NCBI RefSeq assembly: GCF_001433855.1
Contig: NZ_AZCP01000003.1
Coordinates: 143,627-207,626, forward strand
Direction of reading: 5' to 3'
DNA length: 64,000 nt
DNA from: Levilactobacillus brevis ATCC 14869 = DSM 20054
GTDB lineage: Bacteria > Bacillota > Bacilli > Lactobacillales > Lactobacillaceae
Positions 42,426 through 50,644 of this stretch are shown here, in pieces. Each line of letters begins with the position of its first letter. Position 1 is the first letter of the stretch. The position numbers and the translations under genes are program-made. Below the pieces are notes generated by a model. It saw only the letters and a list, made by a program, of their open reading frames with translations, searched no databases and was not told the origin of the DNA.

Positions 42426-45083
42426 GTGAAGACGAGTCAACAACATGGAATAAAGCAGCATAAGAATCGGTGGTTAATGACGAGTGCGGTTGCGTTAACA
42501 CTAGGAACGGTTGGCCTAACTACAGAAGTGGCACAAGCAGATACGACATCGGATACGCCGGATGTCACTGGACAGACGGAAGCGGCCAATCAATCGACAA
42601 CAAATCAGGTTAAGTTAACGACTAGCCAACCGACAGCGGGGTCCGCAACTGAGCAAACAGTACCTGCTAAAGCGGCAGATAATCAGAAGAATGCAACAAC
42701 TAACACATCCACTGAATCGGCTACGGCCGCGTCGCCTGCGACAAAGTCGACAGAACCAGCAGCTGCACCGAAGACTGCGACGACTATCCCCGCAACTGAA
42801 TCAGAGACGGTGAAATCACAGGCAGGCGCAGATACGACAGCAACGTATGATGAGTCAGATGCAGCAGGAGTTGCTAACGCCAAGGCTGATAAAACCCCGA
42901 CGCAAAACGGTTTGAGAGCAGCGCGGGTGGCAGTACCACAAGCGACACCTCAAACAGTTGACGATTTAATTCCCGATAAGAACTTACAGCAGTTAGTTTT
43001 GTATGCCATTCAACAAACGCATCCAGAAATTACGGCGACTAATCAGATCACGGCTGACCTGTTGTCTCAGCTGACCAGATTAGATGTTGATTCGGCGGCG
43101 GGGGATACGAAGCAGGAAACCGATCGGGCTTTTTATGATGCAATTGTGAATGTTGAATCATTGACCGGATTGGAGAAGGCCACTAATTTACAACGATTGG
43201 TAATCACGCCGGAAGCCAGGGCTAGCCGGCTTTGGGGAAATACGAGCTTGCGGGGGCAATTAAAAGACTTGACGGCGCTGCAGGCATTGACGCAACTGAC
43301 AACGCTGAACTTGGGATACAACCAGATTACGGATGAAGATGCTAAGGCCTTGGCTAACTTGACTAATCTAACGTCTTTGAGTTTGATGGATAATAACATA
43401 ACTGACTTGACGTTTTTGACCAATTTGACGGCGCTCACAAGCCTCAATGTGAGTCAAGACGCCGATAATCCTAATAAAATTACCAACTTGAAACCATTGG
43501 CCAAGCTGGTTAACCTGTCGACCATTGTGTTGGATAACAATAATATTTCCGATCTATCGCCACTCCGAAATATTACGGCGATCCCGCAACTGATGTCGTT
43601 AGGTGGCAACCATATCTTTGATATCATGCCCGTCTTAAGCTTGAATTGGCAACCGTTCTTTGATCCAGAGCAACCCTTTTATAATATAGGGGCAGATGGA
43701 CAAACTTGGACATTGGACCAAGTGGCCTTGAATCCAGCGACCCAACATTTATCAACCTGGTCATTTGCTTATGACAACCTACATGACTTTAACGAGTTTA
43801 TGGATAGTGACCCGCAGTCACCAGCAACCGCTAAAGGCATTGGTGTTGGTAATTGGACAGTTTGGTCTGATCTTAGTCAACCGGAAGGAACGTTAAAGTT
43901 AGTTTGGGATGTCAGTCGCCATAATGACTATCGGCAGCCGGTGGCGCCGGATGGGTTACGGTTTAGTGGCACGATTATGGTGCCGTACACCTTGCAAGCT
44001 GGTACAGGAGCGGTCACCGTTGACTTTCAATTGGACGGCGGTGTTGAAATTGCCCCATTTGTTATTTTAAGTGGTCAAACTGGCAGTGGGTTAGATGTGT
44101 TGACTGATGCATCGGTTCAACAGACTATTGCTGAATTGGAAGACCGGGGATTTACTTATGAAAAGCCGGTTAAACTCAGTCCAGATCTTAGTCAAACAAC
44201 GGCAGATTCAACCGTCACCTACAATAGTGACGCTCAAAATATCACACTGTTATTTAGTCCGTTACAAAAGATCTATTTGGTCGATGAAGCCGGCAATGCG
44301 ATTGGACAGAAACTGGTCAAGGAGTCCGGCCGAACCGGGAGTACGTGGCAGACCACGATTCCAGCGATTGATGGGTACCAATACGATCGAGTAGCGGGTC
44401 CTGTAACCGTGGCAGATCAACAGCTGAATGGGACAATTGGCGATGTTAATCCCGATATTTACGTGTACTATAAGGCCAGCGAAAAGCCGGTTACACCAGT
44501 TGATCCGGGTAATCCTGGGACACCGATTACGACTGGAACCGTGACAGTGCACTATCAAACAGCCACTGGCGATAGTATAGATAAGACTGACACCCTTAGT
44601 GGGCCCGTGGGTCAGGCTTACACCACGACTGCCAAGACAATTCCGGGCTACCAGTTAATCACCACGTCGGGGAATGCCGATGGCATCTATAGCGCGACAA
44701 GTCAAGATGTGTACTACATCTACCAGTTGCAAGATACACAAACGGCGGGTAGTGGTGACCAAGGGAAGCCGGTAACTGGTGGTGACTCAGGAAAAATTAC
44801 GCCTAACCAACCGGCACCTAAGCCGAGCGCTGTGACCAGACAACCGACAAAATTGGCGGCTGGGCAGGGTGACCAGATTGTGCGCTCATCCGCAACGACT
44901 GCGACTGCTAAACTAGCAACAAAAACTGTGAATTTGACAGCGACCGCCAGGCCAGTGGCTAAGGTGACAGCGGAGACGTTACCGCAAACAAATGAGCAGC
45001 GAACAACTGCTTGGTGGGGCGTTGCATTGTTGGCCGTGCTAGGTGGTATCTTTGGTCTGAAACGGGGCAAGCGTGAACACTAA
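42426..45083 (+). CDS. LPxTG surface protein with leucine-rich repeats and MucBP domains
   Basis: This wall-anchored protein of about 885 aa is internalin-like in layout. Order: signal peptide (about 1-38), Thr/Ala/Ser-rich stalk (40-170), LRR region with repeats such as L-T-S-L-S-L-M-D-N-N-I-T-D-L (about 275-400), an Ig-like/spacer region, three MucBP-like units starting near Q-N-I-T-L-L-F, L-V-D-E-A-G-N-A-I-G and V-H-Y-Q-T-A-T-G-D, and L-P-Q-T-N sorting signal with hydrophobic end. The GTG at 42426 is preferred to the ATG at 42411 because that ATG overlaps the GGGGG site. Confidence 0.85.
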   Translation: MKTSQQHGIKQHKNRWLMTSAVALTLGTVGLTTEVAQADTTSDTPDVTGQTEAANQSTTNQVKLTTSQPTAGSATEQTVPAKAADNQKNATTNTSTESATAASPATKSTEPAAAPKTATTIPATESETVKSQAGADTTATYDESDAAGVANAKADKTPTQNGLRAARVAVPQATPQTVDDLIPDKNLQQLVLYAIQQTHPEITATNQITADLLSQLTRLDVDSAAGDTKQETDRAFYDAIVNVESLTGLEKATNLQRLVITPEARASRLWGNTSLRGQLKDLTALQALTQLTTLNLGYNQITDEDAKALANLTNLTSLSLMDNNITDLTFLTNLTALTSLNVSQDADNPNKITNLKPLAKLVNLSTIVLDNNNISDLSPLRNITAIPQLMSLGGNHIFDIMPVLSLNWQPFFDPEQPFYNIGADGQTWTLDQVALNPATQHLSTWSFAYDNLHDFNEFMDSDPQSPATAKGIGVGNWTVWSDLSQPEGTLKLVWDVSRHNDYRQPVAPDGLRFSGTIMVPYTLQAGTGAVTVDFQLDGGVEIAPFVILSGQTGSGLDVLTDASVQQTIAELEDRGFTYEKPVKLSPDLSQTTADSTVTYNSDAQNITLLFSPLQKIYLVDEAGNAIGQKLVKESGRTGSTWQTTIPAIDGYQYDRVAGPVTVADQQLNGTIGDVNPDIYVYYKASEKPVTPVDPGNPGTPITTGTVTVHYQTATGDSIDKTDTLSGPVGQAYTTTAKTIPGYQLITTSGNADGIYSATSQDVYYIYQLQDTQTAGSGDQGKPVTGGDSGKITPNQPAPKPSAVTRQPTKLAAGQGDQIVRSSATTATAKLATKTVNLTATARPVAKVTAETLPQTNEQRTTAWWGVALLAVLGGIFGLKRGKREH

Positions 45084-45115
45084 GCAATGGCTCATGTGAG
45101 TTAGTATATCGATAA

Positions 45116-45165
45116 AAGAAGCGTCATTTGAGATTCAGTAACAATCTCAAATGGCGCTTCTTTTT
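45116..45165. terminator. Bidirectional terminator
   Basis: AAGAAGCGTCATTTGAGATT and its complement (one mismatch) form a 20-bp stem with A/T-rich ends between the LRR protein gene and the converging reductase gene. Confidence 0.87.
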
Positions 45166-45202
45166 AACCTATTAATCTTATGTCACAGTCCCAGTGATGC
45201 GG

Positions 45203-45802
45203 TTAGTTCTCGGATGAGTAAGGATGGGCCTTTAGCAACTGACTGTAAAACGCGATGTCCGCAAAGGCTTCTTGCAATCGCTGAGCAAAGTGGGCACTGT
45301 TGGTTGCATCGGCAAGCAAGGTTCCTTGGTCAGTGAAATTATCGTCCGCGTTCCAGAGAAGAACGGGTGTTGGTAAAACGATCATTTTTAATATTTGTAA
45401 GATTTCAACCATGGACTCAGCCGCCAACATACCGCCATCACTGTAATGGGAGTAGGTGATGATTTGCACAGGCTTGTGATCGACTTCAGGGCCAACAAAG
45501 TCGAGCGCGTTTTTGAGGATACCCGGGATGGCATGATCGTATTCAGGGCTAATGATGATGTAACCATCTTGTGCGGCCAGCTGATCTAACCATGCCTGTT
45601 CAGGGGTGCTGAGGTCGTGGATTGGCGTTTCTAGAGGCGTTTCTTCATGATCGTAGAATGGTAAAGGATAGTCTCGGAGTGCCAACCACGTGAACGTTAC
45701 CTTGTCAGTGTTGGGGAAGGTGCGTTGTAAGTAGTGAAATAGATGACTCCCCAAAGACGGTTGCCGGGGCGTGCCTAAAATGATACCAATTCTAGTGGTC
45801 AT
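45203..45802 (-). CDS. NADPH-dependent FMN reductase family protein
   Basis: A 199-aa flavodoxin-fold protein: I-I-L-G-T-P-R-Q-P-S-L-G near the start replaces the usual G-S-x-R-x-x-S phosphate loop, and S-P-E-Y-D-H-A-I-P-G-I-L-K-N-A-L-D-F near 100 is the classic FMN-contact motif. It should transfer electrons from NAD(P)H to FMN, quinones or azo dyes. AAGGAGGA precedes the start. It stands alone, the last member of the long series of redox genes. Confidence 0.85.
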   Translation of the reverse strand: MTTRIGIILGTPRQPSLGSHLFHYLQRTFPNTDKVTFTWLALRDYPLPFYDHEETPLETPIHDLSTPEQAWLDQLAAQDGYIIISPEYDHAIPGILKNALDFVGPEVDHKPVQIITYSHYSDGGMLAAESMVEILQILKMIVLPTPVLLWNADDNFTDQGTLLADATNSAHFAQRLQEAFADIAFYSQLLKAHPYSSEN

Positions 45803-45948
45803 AAAGATCCTCCTTGTATTAACTAACTAAAAGTAAGCGAAAACTGAGTTTAGTTTAGCACGTTGATAATCGTTTGTCTAGTAGGTATGGAATTATTAAT
45901 GACTGGGCTTGACCGTTCACTTTAATTGGTTGTAATGAGCGCCATTAA

Positions 45949-45977
45949 TTGAAGTCCAACAGTTTTGTTAGTATAAT
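45949..45977 (+). promoter_or_regulatory. Promoter of BspA-like surface protein gene
   Basis: TTGAAG (45949-45954) and TATAAT (45972-45977) with a 17-bp spacer, giving a leader of about 70 nt before the gene at 46054. Confidence 0.6.
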
Positions 45978-46053
45978 AAACAGTAATTGGTATAGCCGTT
46001 ATTTAAGATCAATAATTCGTGAGTTATGAGGAAAGCTCAAATGAGGGATCATA

Positions 46054-48000
46054 ATGAAAAAAACAGTCATTAAAGAAACCGAACGATTGCTGATATTGTT
46101 AGGAGCAACTGGTTTGTTGAGTGGCATAGGTATTGTCATGAATGGCACATCTATAACGGCTCAAGCCGCAACGACCACAACGCAAATGCAGGGAATTTTA
46201 CATTCTGGTGATTTTGGGACGAGTCATTGGTATATTTCGGATGATTTAACATTGCACATTGGTGCGGGGACGTTTGCCAACTTGTCGAATAGTCAAAGTG
46301 CGCCACCATGGACGGCTTATGGCGACCAGGTTGCCAAAATTGTGATTGAAGGGCCGGTAACTTTGGCGCCTAATAGTCGCGAACTGTTTGGTTACCTCGG
46401 GGCCACCAGTATTGAAGGTCTTGATCAAATTGATGCCAGTCACGTGACCAACTTTGAATTTGCCTTTTTTGGCATTCAGGTGCCGAATCTTGATCTGACG
46501 AGTTGGGATGTCCACAATGTTACTGACGCGGGTTTCATGTTTATGCGGGCGCAGTCAGATGTGATTAATCTGTCTGGCTGGCAAATGCCGAAGTTAAAAT
46601 TGGCCCAGTGGATGTTTATGCTGGCGCCACGAGTACATGAATTGGACTTGGCTGGAATTAATTTTCGCAATGCAGATGCCACGCGGGCATTGATGAATAT
46701 GAATCTGACGGTTATTCATTTAGGACCAGATTCACTTTTGACGGGGACCAACTTACAGCCATTTCACAATGATGCCTATCAGGATATGTGGCAAGATATC
46801 GGTGATGGGACTACTGAGGCGCCAACGGGAAAGAATCGATACACCTATTCACAACTCATGGCCGAGTTTAAGGGAGCAGCGCCATACACGTATGTCCGAG
46901 CGAAGAATCCTGGGCAGCCAGTGACCGTGCAGTATCTCGATCAGCTCAATCAGGCATTAGTCAAGGCCGATACGTTGACTGGGTATTACGGCGATACGTT
47001 TACGGCGCAAGCCAAGACTTTCGCTGGCTATCATGTGACGTCGGTTGATGGTGAGCCAACCGGGACGTTTGGCAGTAGTCCGTACACGGTGACGTACCAC
47101 TATGCTGTAGATGAGAAGAACCAACAGAGTTTGTTGGGTGAAGATGCAACGATAACGGTGGGTGATCCAACACCGACTAGTGAAACTTTTAAGGCTAAAG
47201 CCACGGACAAAGATGGACAGGCATTACCAGTGATGGTGGATTTGAGCCAAGCCACGCTTAATCAACCGGGTCGTTATCCGGTGACTCTAACCACCCGCGA
47301 TGGTCAATCTAAGGCCGTTACGCTGACGGTTAAGGCGGCCGATGAGTCGAGTTCATCAAGCTCATCAAGTTCGATAGCCACGAGTCACTCATCGAGTACC
47401 CCGATCAGTTCGTCTAATTCAGACGATAGTTTATCAAGTGGTGACTTGATTTCAGGGGGCGACACTGACTTAGCGGTTTTCAAGGGTCAGGCCGTTTACG
47501 CAACCAAGGCCGTGCGGCTGTATCAACGGCCGACATTTAAAGCGTCACAGGTGCGGGCACGGTATGCCAAACAGTCACGAACTAAGCGGCCGATGTTTGT
47601 CGTAATTGGCAGTGCGCATTCTAAGCATCACGCGCTACGATTTAAAGTGCGGGACGTCAACCATCACTCTAAGACGGCCGGCAAGGTTGGTTATATTACC
47701 GCCAAAAAGGCTTACGTGACGAATGTTTACTATCAACGCACGTATACCCGAGTGACGGTCATCAATCCCCAAGGGGTTAATGGGTATCCAACACGTAAGC
47801 TAACCGGCAAGACGCGGCATTATCGGCGCGGACAAACGTTAAGAGTCAAACGGCTAGTGCGGTACCATTTAACTACGCGGTATGTACTAACCAATGGTCG
47901 GTATGTGACAACGAATAAAAAATTGGTAAAGGTACAGCAAAATTCGGTGCAGCAAAGTACGCAGCATTCTGCGGCGGTAACTACCCGAACTATCAAATAA
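46054..48000 (+). CDS. BspA-like (DUF285) surface protein with MucBP and DUF5776 domains
   Basis: A 648-aa secreted protein. Order: signal peptide (about 1-38, cleavage near A-Q-A-A), BspA/DUF285 repeats (V-T-N-F-E-F-A-F-F, then L-T-S-W-D-V-H-N-V-T-D-A-G-F-M-F and relatives, about 70-240), MucBP (V-Q-Y-L-D-Q-L-N-Q-A-L, about 290-350), an Ig-like domain (about 360-430), a Ser-rich linker and a basic C-terminal DUF5776 domain of about 150 residues with SLAP-like repeats. It has no LPxTG; the strongly basic DUF5776 part probably binds wall polymers. GAGGG lies upstream. Confidence 0.83.
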   Translation: MKKTVIKETERLLILLGATGLLSGIGIVMNGTSITAQAATTTTQMQGILHSGDFGTSHWYISDDLTLHIGAGTFANLSNSQSAPPWTAYGDQVAKIVIEGPVTLAPNSRELFGYLGATSIEGLDQIDASHVTNFEFAFFGIQVPNLDLTSWDVHNVTDAGFMFMRAQSDVINLSGWQMPKLKLAQWMFMLAPRVHELDLAGINFRNADATRALMNMNLTVIHLGPDSLLTGTNLQPFHNDAYQDMWQDIGDGTTEAPTGKNRYTYSQLMAEFKGAAPYTYVRAKNPGQPVTVQYLDQLNQALVKADTLTGYYGDTFTAQAKTFAGYHVTSVDGEPTGTFGSSPYTVTYHYAVDEKNQQSLLGEDATITVGDPTPTSETFKAKATDKDGQALPVMVDLSQATLNQPGRYPVTLTTRDGQSKAVTLTVKAADESSSSSSSSSIATSHSSSTPISSSNSDDSLSSGDLISGGDTDLAVFKGQAVYATKAVRLYQRPTFKASQVRARYAKQSRTKRPMFVVIGSAHSKHHALRFKVRDVNHHSKTAGKVGYITAKKAYVTNVYYQRTYTRVTVINPQGVNGYPTRKLTGKTRHYRRGQTLRVKRLVRYHLTTRYVLTNGRYVTTNKKLVKVQQNSVQQSTQHSAAVTTRTIK

Positions 48001-48011
48001 AAGTGATGACG

Positions 48012-48060
48012 AAAAAGCGCGCCCATTTCTGATGAATTTATCAGATGTGGGCGCGCTTTT
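48012..48060 (+). terminator. Terminator of BspA-like gene
   Basis: AAAAGCGCGCCCA and TGGGCGCGCTTTT form a 13-bp GC-rich stem with an inner CTGAT/ATCAG hairpin. Confidence 0.87.
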
Positions 48061-48075
48061 GGATTAGCATGTGGT

Positions 48076-48091
48076 TGTTCCACATGAAACA
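48076..48091. promoter_or_regulatory. parS-like site, one central mismatch
   Basis: TGTTCCACATGAAACA differs from TGTTNCACGTGAAACA by one base and lies in a wider TTG...CAA palindrome. It is intergenic, just after a terminator. Confidence 0.55.
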
Positions 48092-48107
48092 ATCAAGGTG
48101 TCTGGTT

Positions 48108-48542
48108 TTACGCCTGGTCGTACTTGAGCCACAACCAGTAATATTGTAGATTGCTGGCAACTAGGGCTAGCCAAATGATGGCTAGGAGCGTTTGCCCCAG
48201 TTCCTGAGTCGAGAGGTGCCAATTCAACAGTAAGCAGATAATGCCGAGCAATCCGCATAGAAAATAAGTGGCACTGATCATGACTGTGGAATGAACTTTC
48301 AGAGTAATCAGCCGATCGCGTTCGTCGTCAACCCAGTAAAGGCCTTTAAATGACTTGACGCCGAGGTGGTGCTGCATGTACCAGAGCATCGCGACACAGG
48401 TGACCACCAACATGACCGATAGAATCGGTGCCCAGATATAAAACAGATGACTGAAACTGACAATAATCAGTGCAGCTAACAACAGAAATACTAAGTTATT
48501 CACCCAAAATGTAAACCGAAGAATCCTTTTAGCACGACTCAT
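48108..48542 (-). CDS. Four-helix membrane protein paired with an XRE regulator
   Basis: A 144-aa protein with four hydrophobic segments (about 10-30, 35-55, 85-105, 115-138) and a cytoplasmic loop containing V-D-D-E-R-D-R-L-I-T-L-K-V-H-S. That D-E-R-x-x-x-I-x-x-K/R pattern is shared by small membrane proteins encoded next to YozG-like XRE regulators in Firmicutes. The function is unknown; some act as anti-regulators or in envelope stress. Its ATG overlaps the XRE stop codon (ATGA), with GGGGAGG before it. Confidence 0.72.
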   Translation of the reverse strand: MSRAKRILRFTFWVNNLVFLLLAALIIVSFSHLFYIWAPILSVMLVVTCVAMLWYMQHHLGVKSFKGLYWVDDERDRLITLKVHSTVMISATYFLCGLLGIICLLLNWHLSTQELGQTLLAIIWLALVASNLQYYWLWLKYDQA

Positions 48543-48742
48543 TTGACATCCTCCCCGTTACTGAATAATGCATCAACTGTGGTCTCTAAAATGGCAGCTA
48601 ACTTGAATGCGAGGGATAGTGACGGATCATACTTATTGTTTTCGATCGCATTAATTGTTTGTCGCGTGACGGCGGTCAGTTGGGCCAATTCGGCCTGTGA
48701 CAATTTTCGCTGTTTCCGCCGAGTAGCGATGGTATTTTTCAT
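48539..48742 (-). CDS. Small XRE family regulator (YozG-like)
   Basis: A 67-aa single-domain HTH protein: K-L-S-Q-A-E-L-A-Q-L-T-A-V-T-R-Q-T-I-N-A-I-E-N-N-K-Y-D-P-S-L-S-L-A, with the R-Q-T-I-x-x-I-E-x-x-K-Y-x-P-S-L pattern of YozG-type regulators. It is co-transcribed and translationally coupled with the membrane protein gene. Two perfect palindromes directly upstream are likely autoregulatory sites. The start at 48742 has an AAGGACG site. Confidence 0.85.
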   Translation of the reverse strand: MKNTIATRRKQRKLSQAELAQLTAVTRQTINAIENNKYDPSLSLAFKLAAILETTVDALFSNGEDVK

Positions 48743-48760
48743 CAAGATTCACGTCCTTGT

Positions 48761-48799
48761 GTCAAACATCTTTGACAAATTAAGTAAAACATATTTTAC
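48761..48799 (-). promoter_or_regulatory. Two operator-like palindromes upstream of XRE gene
   Basis: TGTCAAA-CATC-TTTGACA at 48761-48778 and GTAAAA-CATA-TTTTAC at 48784-48799 are perfect inverted repeats, each with a 4-bp centre, in the expected promoter of the XRE/membrane protein pair. Confidence 0.6.
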
Positions 48800-48834
48800 A
48801 TTTTTAGTCAACAATTAGTGATCCTGATAGCATA

Positions 48835-48870
48835 AAACCGGCCATCGAAAGGGAGTCCGATGGCCGGTTT
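48835..48870. terminator. Bidirectional terminator
   Basis: AAACCGGCCATCG and CGATGGCCGGTTT form a perfect 13-bp stem around a 10-nt loop, just after the DUF2075 gene stop on the minus strand. Confidence 0.8.
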
Positions 48871-48882
48871 CGTTCATTTGAT

Positions 48883-50049
48883 TTATTGGTGACTTTCAAG
48901 TTCTAATAGTCGAGCCCGCAAGGCATCATCGTACGCTGTTAGGTAGAGGCCGTACTTACCGCGCTTCATCAACACGTTAAGCACGTTGGCAATAAATGTT
49001 TTGTATTCGTCGCGGCTGAATTGCATGTCTTTGCGTTTCTTGAAGATTTCTTTGTGTGAATATTTTTCGGGGATGATCGTCATGGTATCGGTCTGCGGAT
49101 CGTAGCCGAACGATGGACCAATAATCATCCCCACATAGTTCAAGTCAAAGCCCTGGAGTGTGTAAATCGTACCGACTTGCGTAATGGAGCCTTCACGTTT
49201 CGCCCAGTGAGTCCGCTGGGGGTCCCATTCATCCCAAGGGAGGCTAAAGGAGTCCATTTCCACATTGTGGCGACCATCGATGCGTGGAAAGCCAGAGGTG
49301 GCCACGACGCGGCTCATACCGACTTCCTTGTTGCGCTTTTTGATATTTTCGAAGAGTTCACCAGCGGTATCAAACATTTTGAATTCGAAGTCACTGTTTT
49401 CTGGGAAAGGACGCAGCGGTTTTTCAGCCGCTAAATCATCCATCCAGGCGACTTGTTCGTCACTGGCGACCATGCGGTATTGGAAGTTCATATCGAATCG
49501 CTTGTGGGGATGGTGACCGATGGTTTGGTAAAGGAGGTCTTGGTCCCAGTACATTTTGGACTGGAAGACTTGGTCGAAATCGTATACGACCACAACGACT
49601 TTGGCTAAATTCATCAGGTCAGTCAACTGGTTTTGGCCGCGGTAGTGGGCGTAGGGTTCAGATTTGGAGTAGAGTAAATGGGCCTCATCAACAAAAATAA
49701 TATCGTATTGCTTATGATTCTTTTGCGCGTAGTTAATGAGGGAAGTGGGCCGGCGAATGGCGCTGGCTTTCATATTGGGAATGGATTCAGCCAAGTCTTG
49801 ATAGGCTTTATAAAGTTCGGGGTGATTGACCACAAGTGAAGTCCGGTAACGTTTGTCGGTCATATACTGACGGACAAGTTCCATTAAGACGACGGACTTA
49901 CCGGTACCGGCCGCGCCCTGAATGATGGCAACGGCGGATTCTTGGCCATTGAGGCTGTCTTTGATGTAATGATTCATGTCGGTAATAACAGCCTTTTGGT
50001 CGTCAGACAAATCGTCGACAAAGAACTGTTCCTGTAAAATTTTATTCAT
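48883..50049 (-). CDS. DUF2075 family P-loop ATPase/helicase-like protein
   Basis: This 388-aa protein has Walker A Q-G-A-A-G-T-G-K-S-V near residue 45, motif II I-F-V-D-E-A-H near 119, N-F-Q-Y-R-M near 190 and T-I-Y-T-L-Q-G-F-D-L-N-Y-V near 295, all SF1-helicase-like signatures of the DUF2075 family. Members are stand-alone or fused to GIY-YIG or other nuclease domains and are often found near defence genes. Here no nuclease domain or defence gene is adjacent. The function is unproven. Confidence 0.8.
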   Translation of the reverse strand: MNKILQEQFFVDDLSDDQKAVITDMNHYIKDSLNGQESAVAIIQGAAGTGKSVVLMELVRQYMTDKRYRTSLVVNHPELYKAYQDLAESIPNMKASAIRRPTSLINYAQKNHKQYDIIFVDEAHLLYSKSEPYAHYRGQNQLTDLMNLAKVVVVVYDFDQVFQSKMYWDQDLLYQTIGHHPHKRFDMNFQYRMVASDEQVAWMDDLAAEKPLRPFPENSDFEFKMFDTAGELFENIKKRNKEVGMSRVVATSGFPRIDGRHNVEMDSFSLPWDEWDPQRTHWAKREGSITQVGTIYTLQGFDLNYVGMIIGPSFGYDPQTDTMTIIPEKYSHKEIFKKRKDMQFSRDEYKTFIANVLNVLMKRGKYGLYLTAYDDALRARLLELESHQ

Positions 50050-50644
50050 CGAATAACTCCTAAATTTAGTGAATTAGCGTCACTGAGACGTTGGAAATAG
50101 CACTATTCATTATAGCAGGTTACGGTGATGACGCTGAAATTTTTAAGGTGGATTGACTGGAGCGGGAAAGTGGAGAATTTTGGAATCTAGTGACTATAGT
50201 TGACCTAAATTATTTAGTCGGTTAAGAGTTTATGAATTGGGGATAGCTGGAGTATGCTTTAAGAGCAAAGTGATAAAAATAGCCGAATTTTCAAAATAAG
50301 AATGCCGGTATATCAAGGATTCTTTAGTGTATTCCCCACAGGTGTGGGGGTAATAGTTATCAAGGTTTTTAGATGCTGGACAATGTCTCATATTTCCAGC
50401 AGATGGCAGAATCCGTATTTAAAGATTCCAAATAGAAATATGGCCTTTTACATGGCGCTCCGTTCTTAAGGAGATATCGGTTGTTCAGAAGCGTAAGAAG
50501 GAAACTGGCTCCCAATCCGATCAGACCAGTGTTAGTCGTCGCGTATGTTATACTAGTGAAATTAGAAATCGCTTAATCTGGCCGTATGCCCACCGAATGA
50601 GCATTTTGCTGGCAAATAAACCATCAAAAGAAAGGATTGTCACG
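50050..50644. other. 595-bp non-coding region with solitary CRISPR leader and repeat
   Basis: No credible ORF was found. It contains CRISPR-like copy B (50265-50356), followed by about 230 bp without recognisable repeats, and a likely promoter TATACT near 50548 ahead of the carbonic anhydrase gene. Confidence 0.6.
50265..50356 (+). CRISPR. Orphan leader plus single type I-E-like repeat (copy B)
   Basis: The repeat at 50329-50356 begins with the same 22 bases as copy A (GTATTCCCCACAGGTGTGGG plus GG) and then diverges to TAATAG. Its 64-nt upstream sequence starts GCAAAGTGAT and ends TTCTTTAGT, as in copy A, with the same length and no gaps. No further repeat is seen in the following 300 bases. 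Confidence 0.6.

Noticed and set aside
44107..44394. ORFs in other frames of large surface-protein and nuclease genes
   Set aside because: They lie fully inside strongly coding frames and lack ribosome binding sites and family similarity.
48539..48742. Toxin-antitoxin system with the adjacent membrane protein
   Set aside because: The partner is a 144-aa four-helix protein unlike known toxins, and the XRE protein is of the YozG type, so a regulatory pair is more likely.
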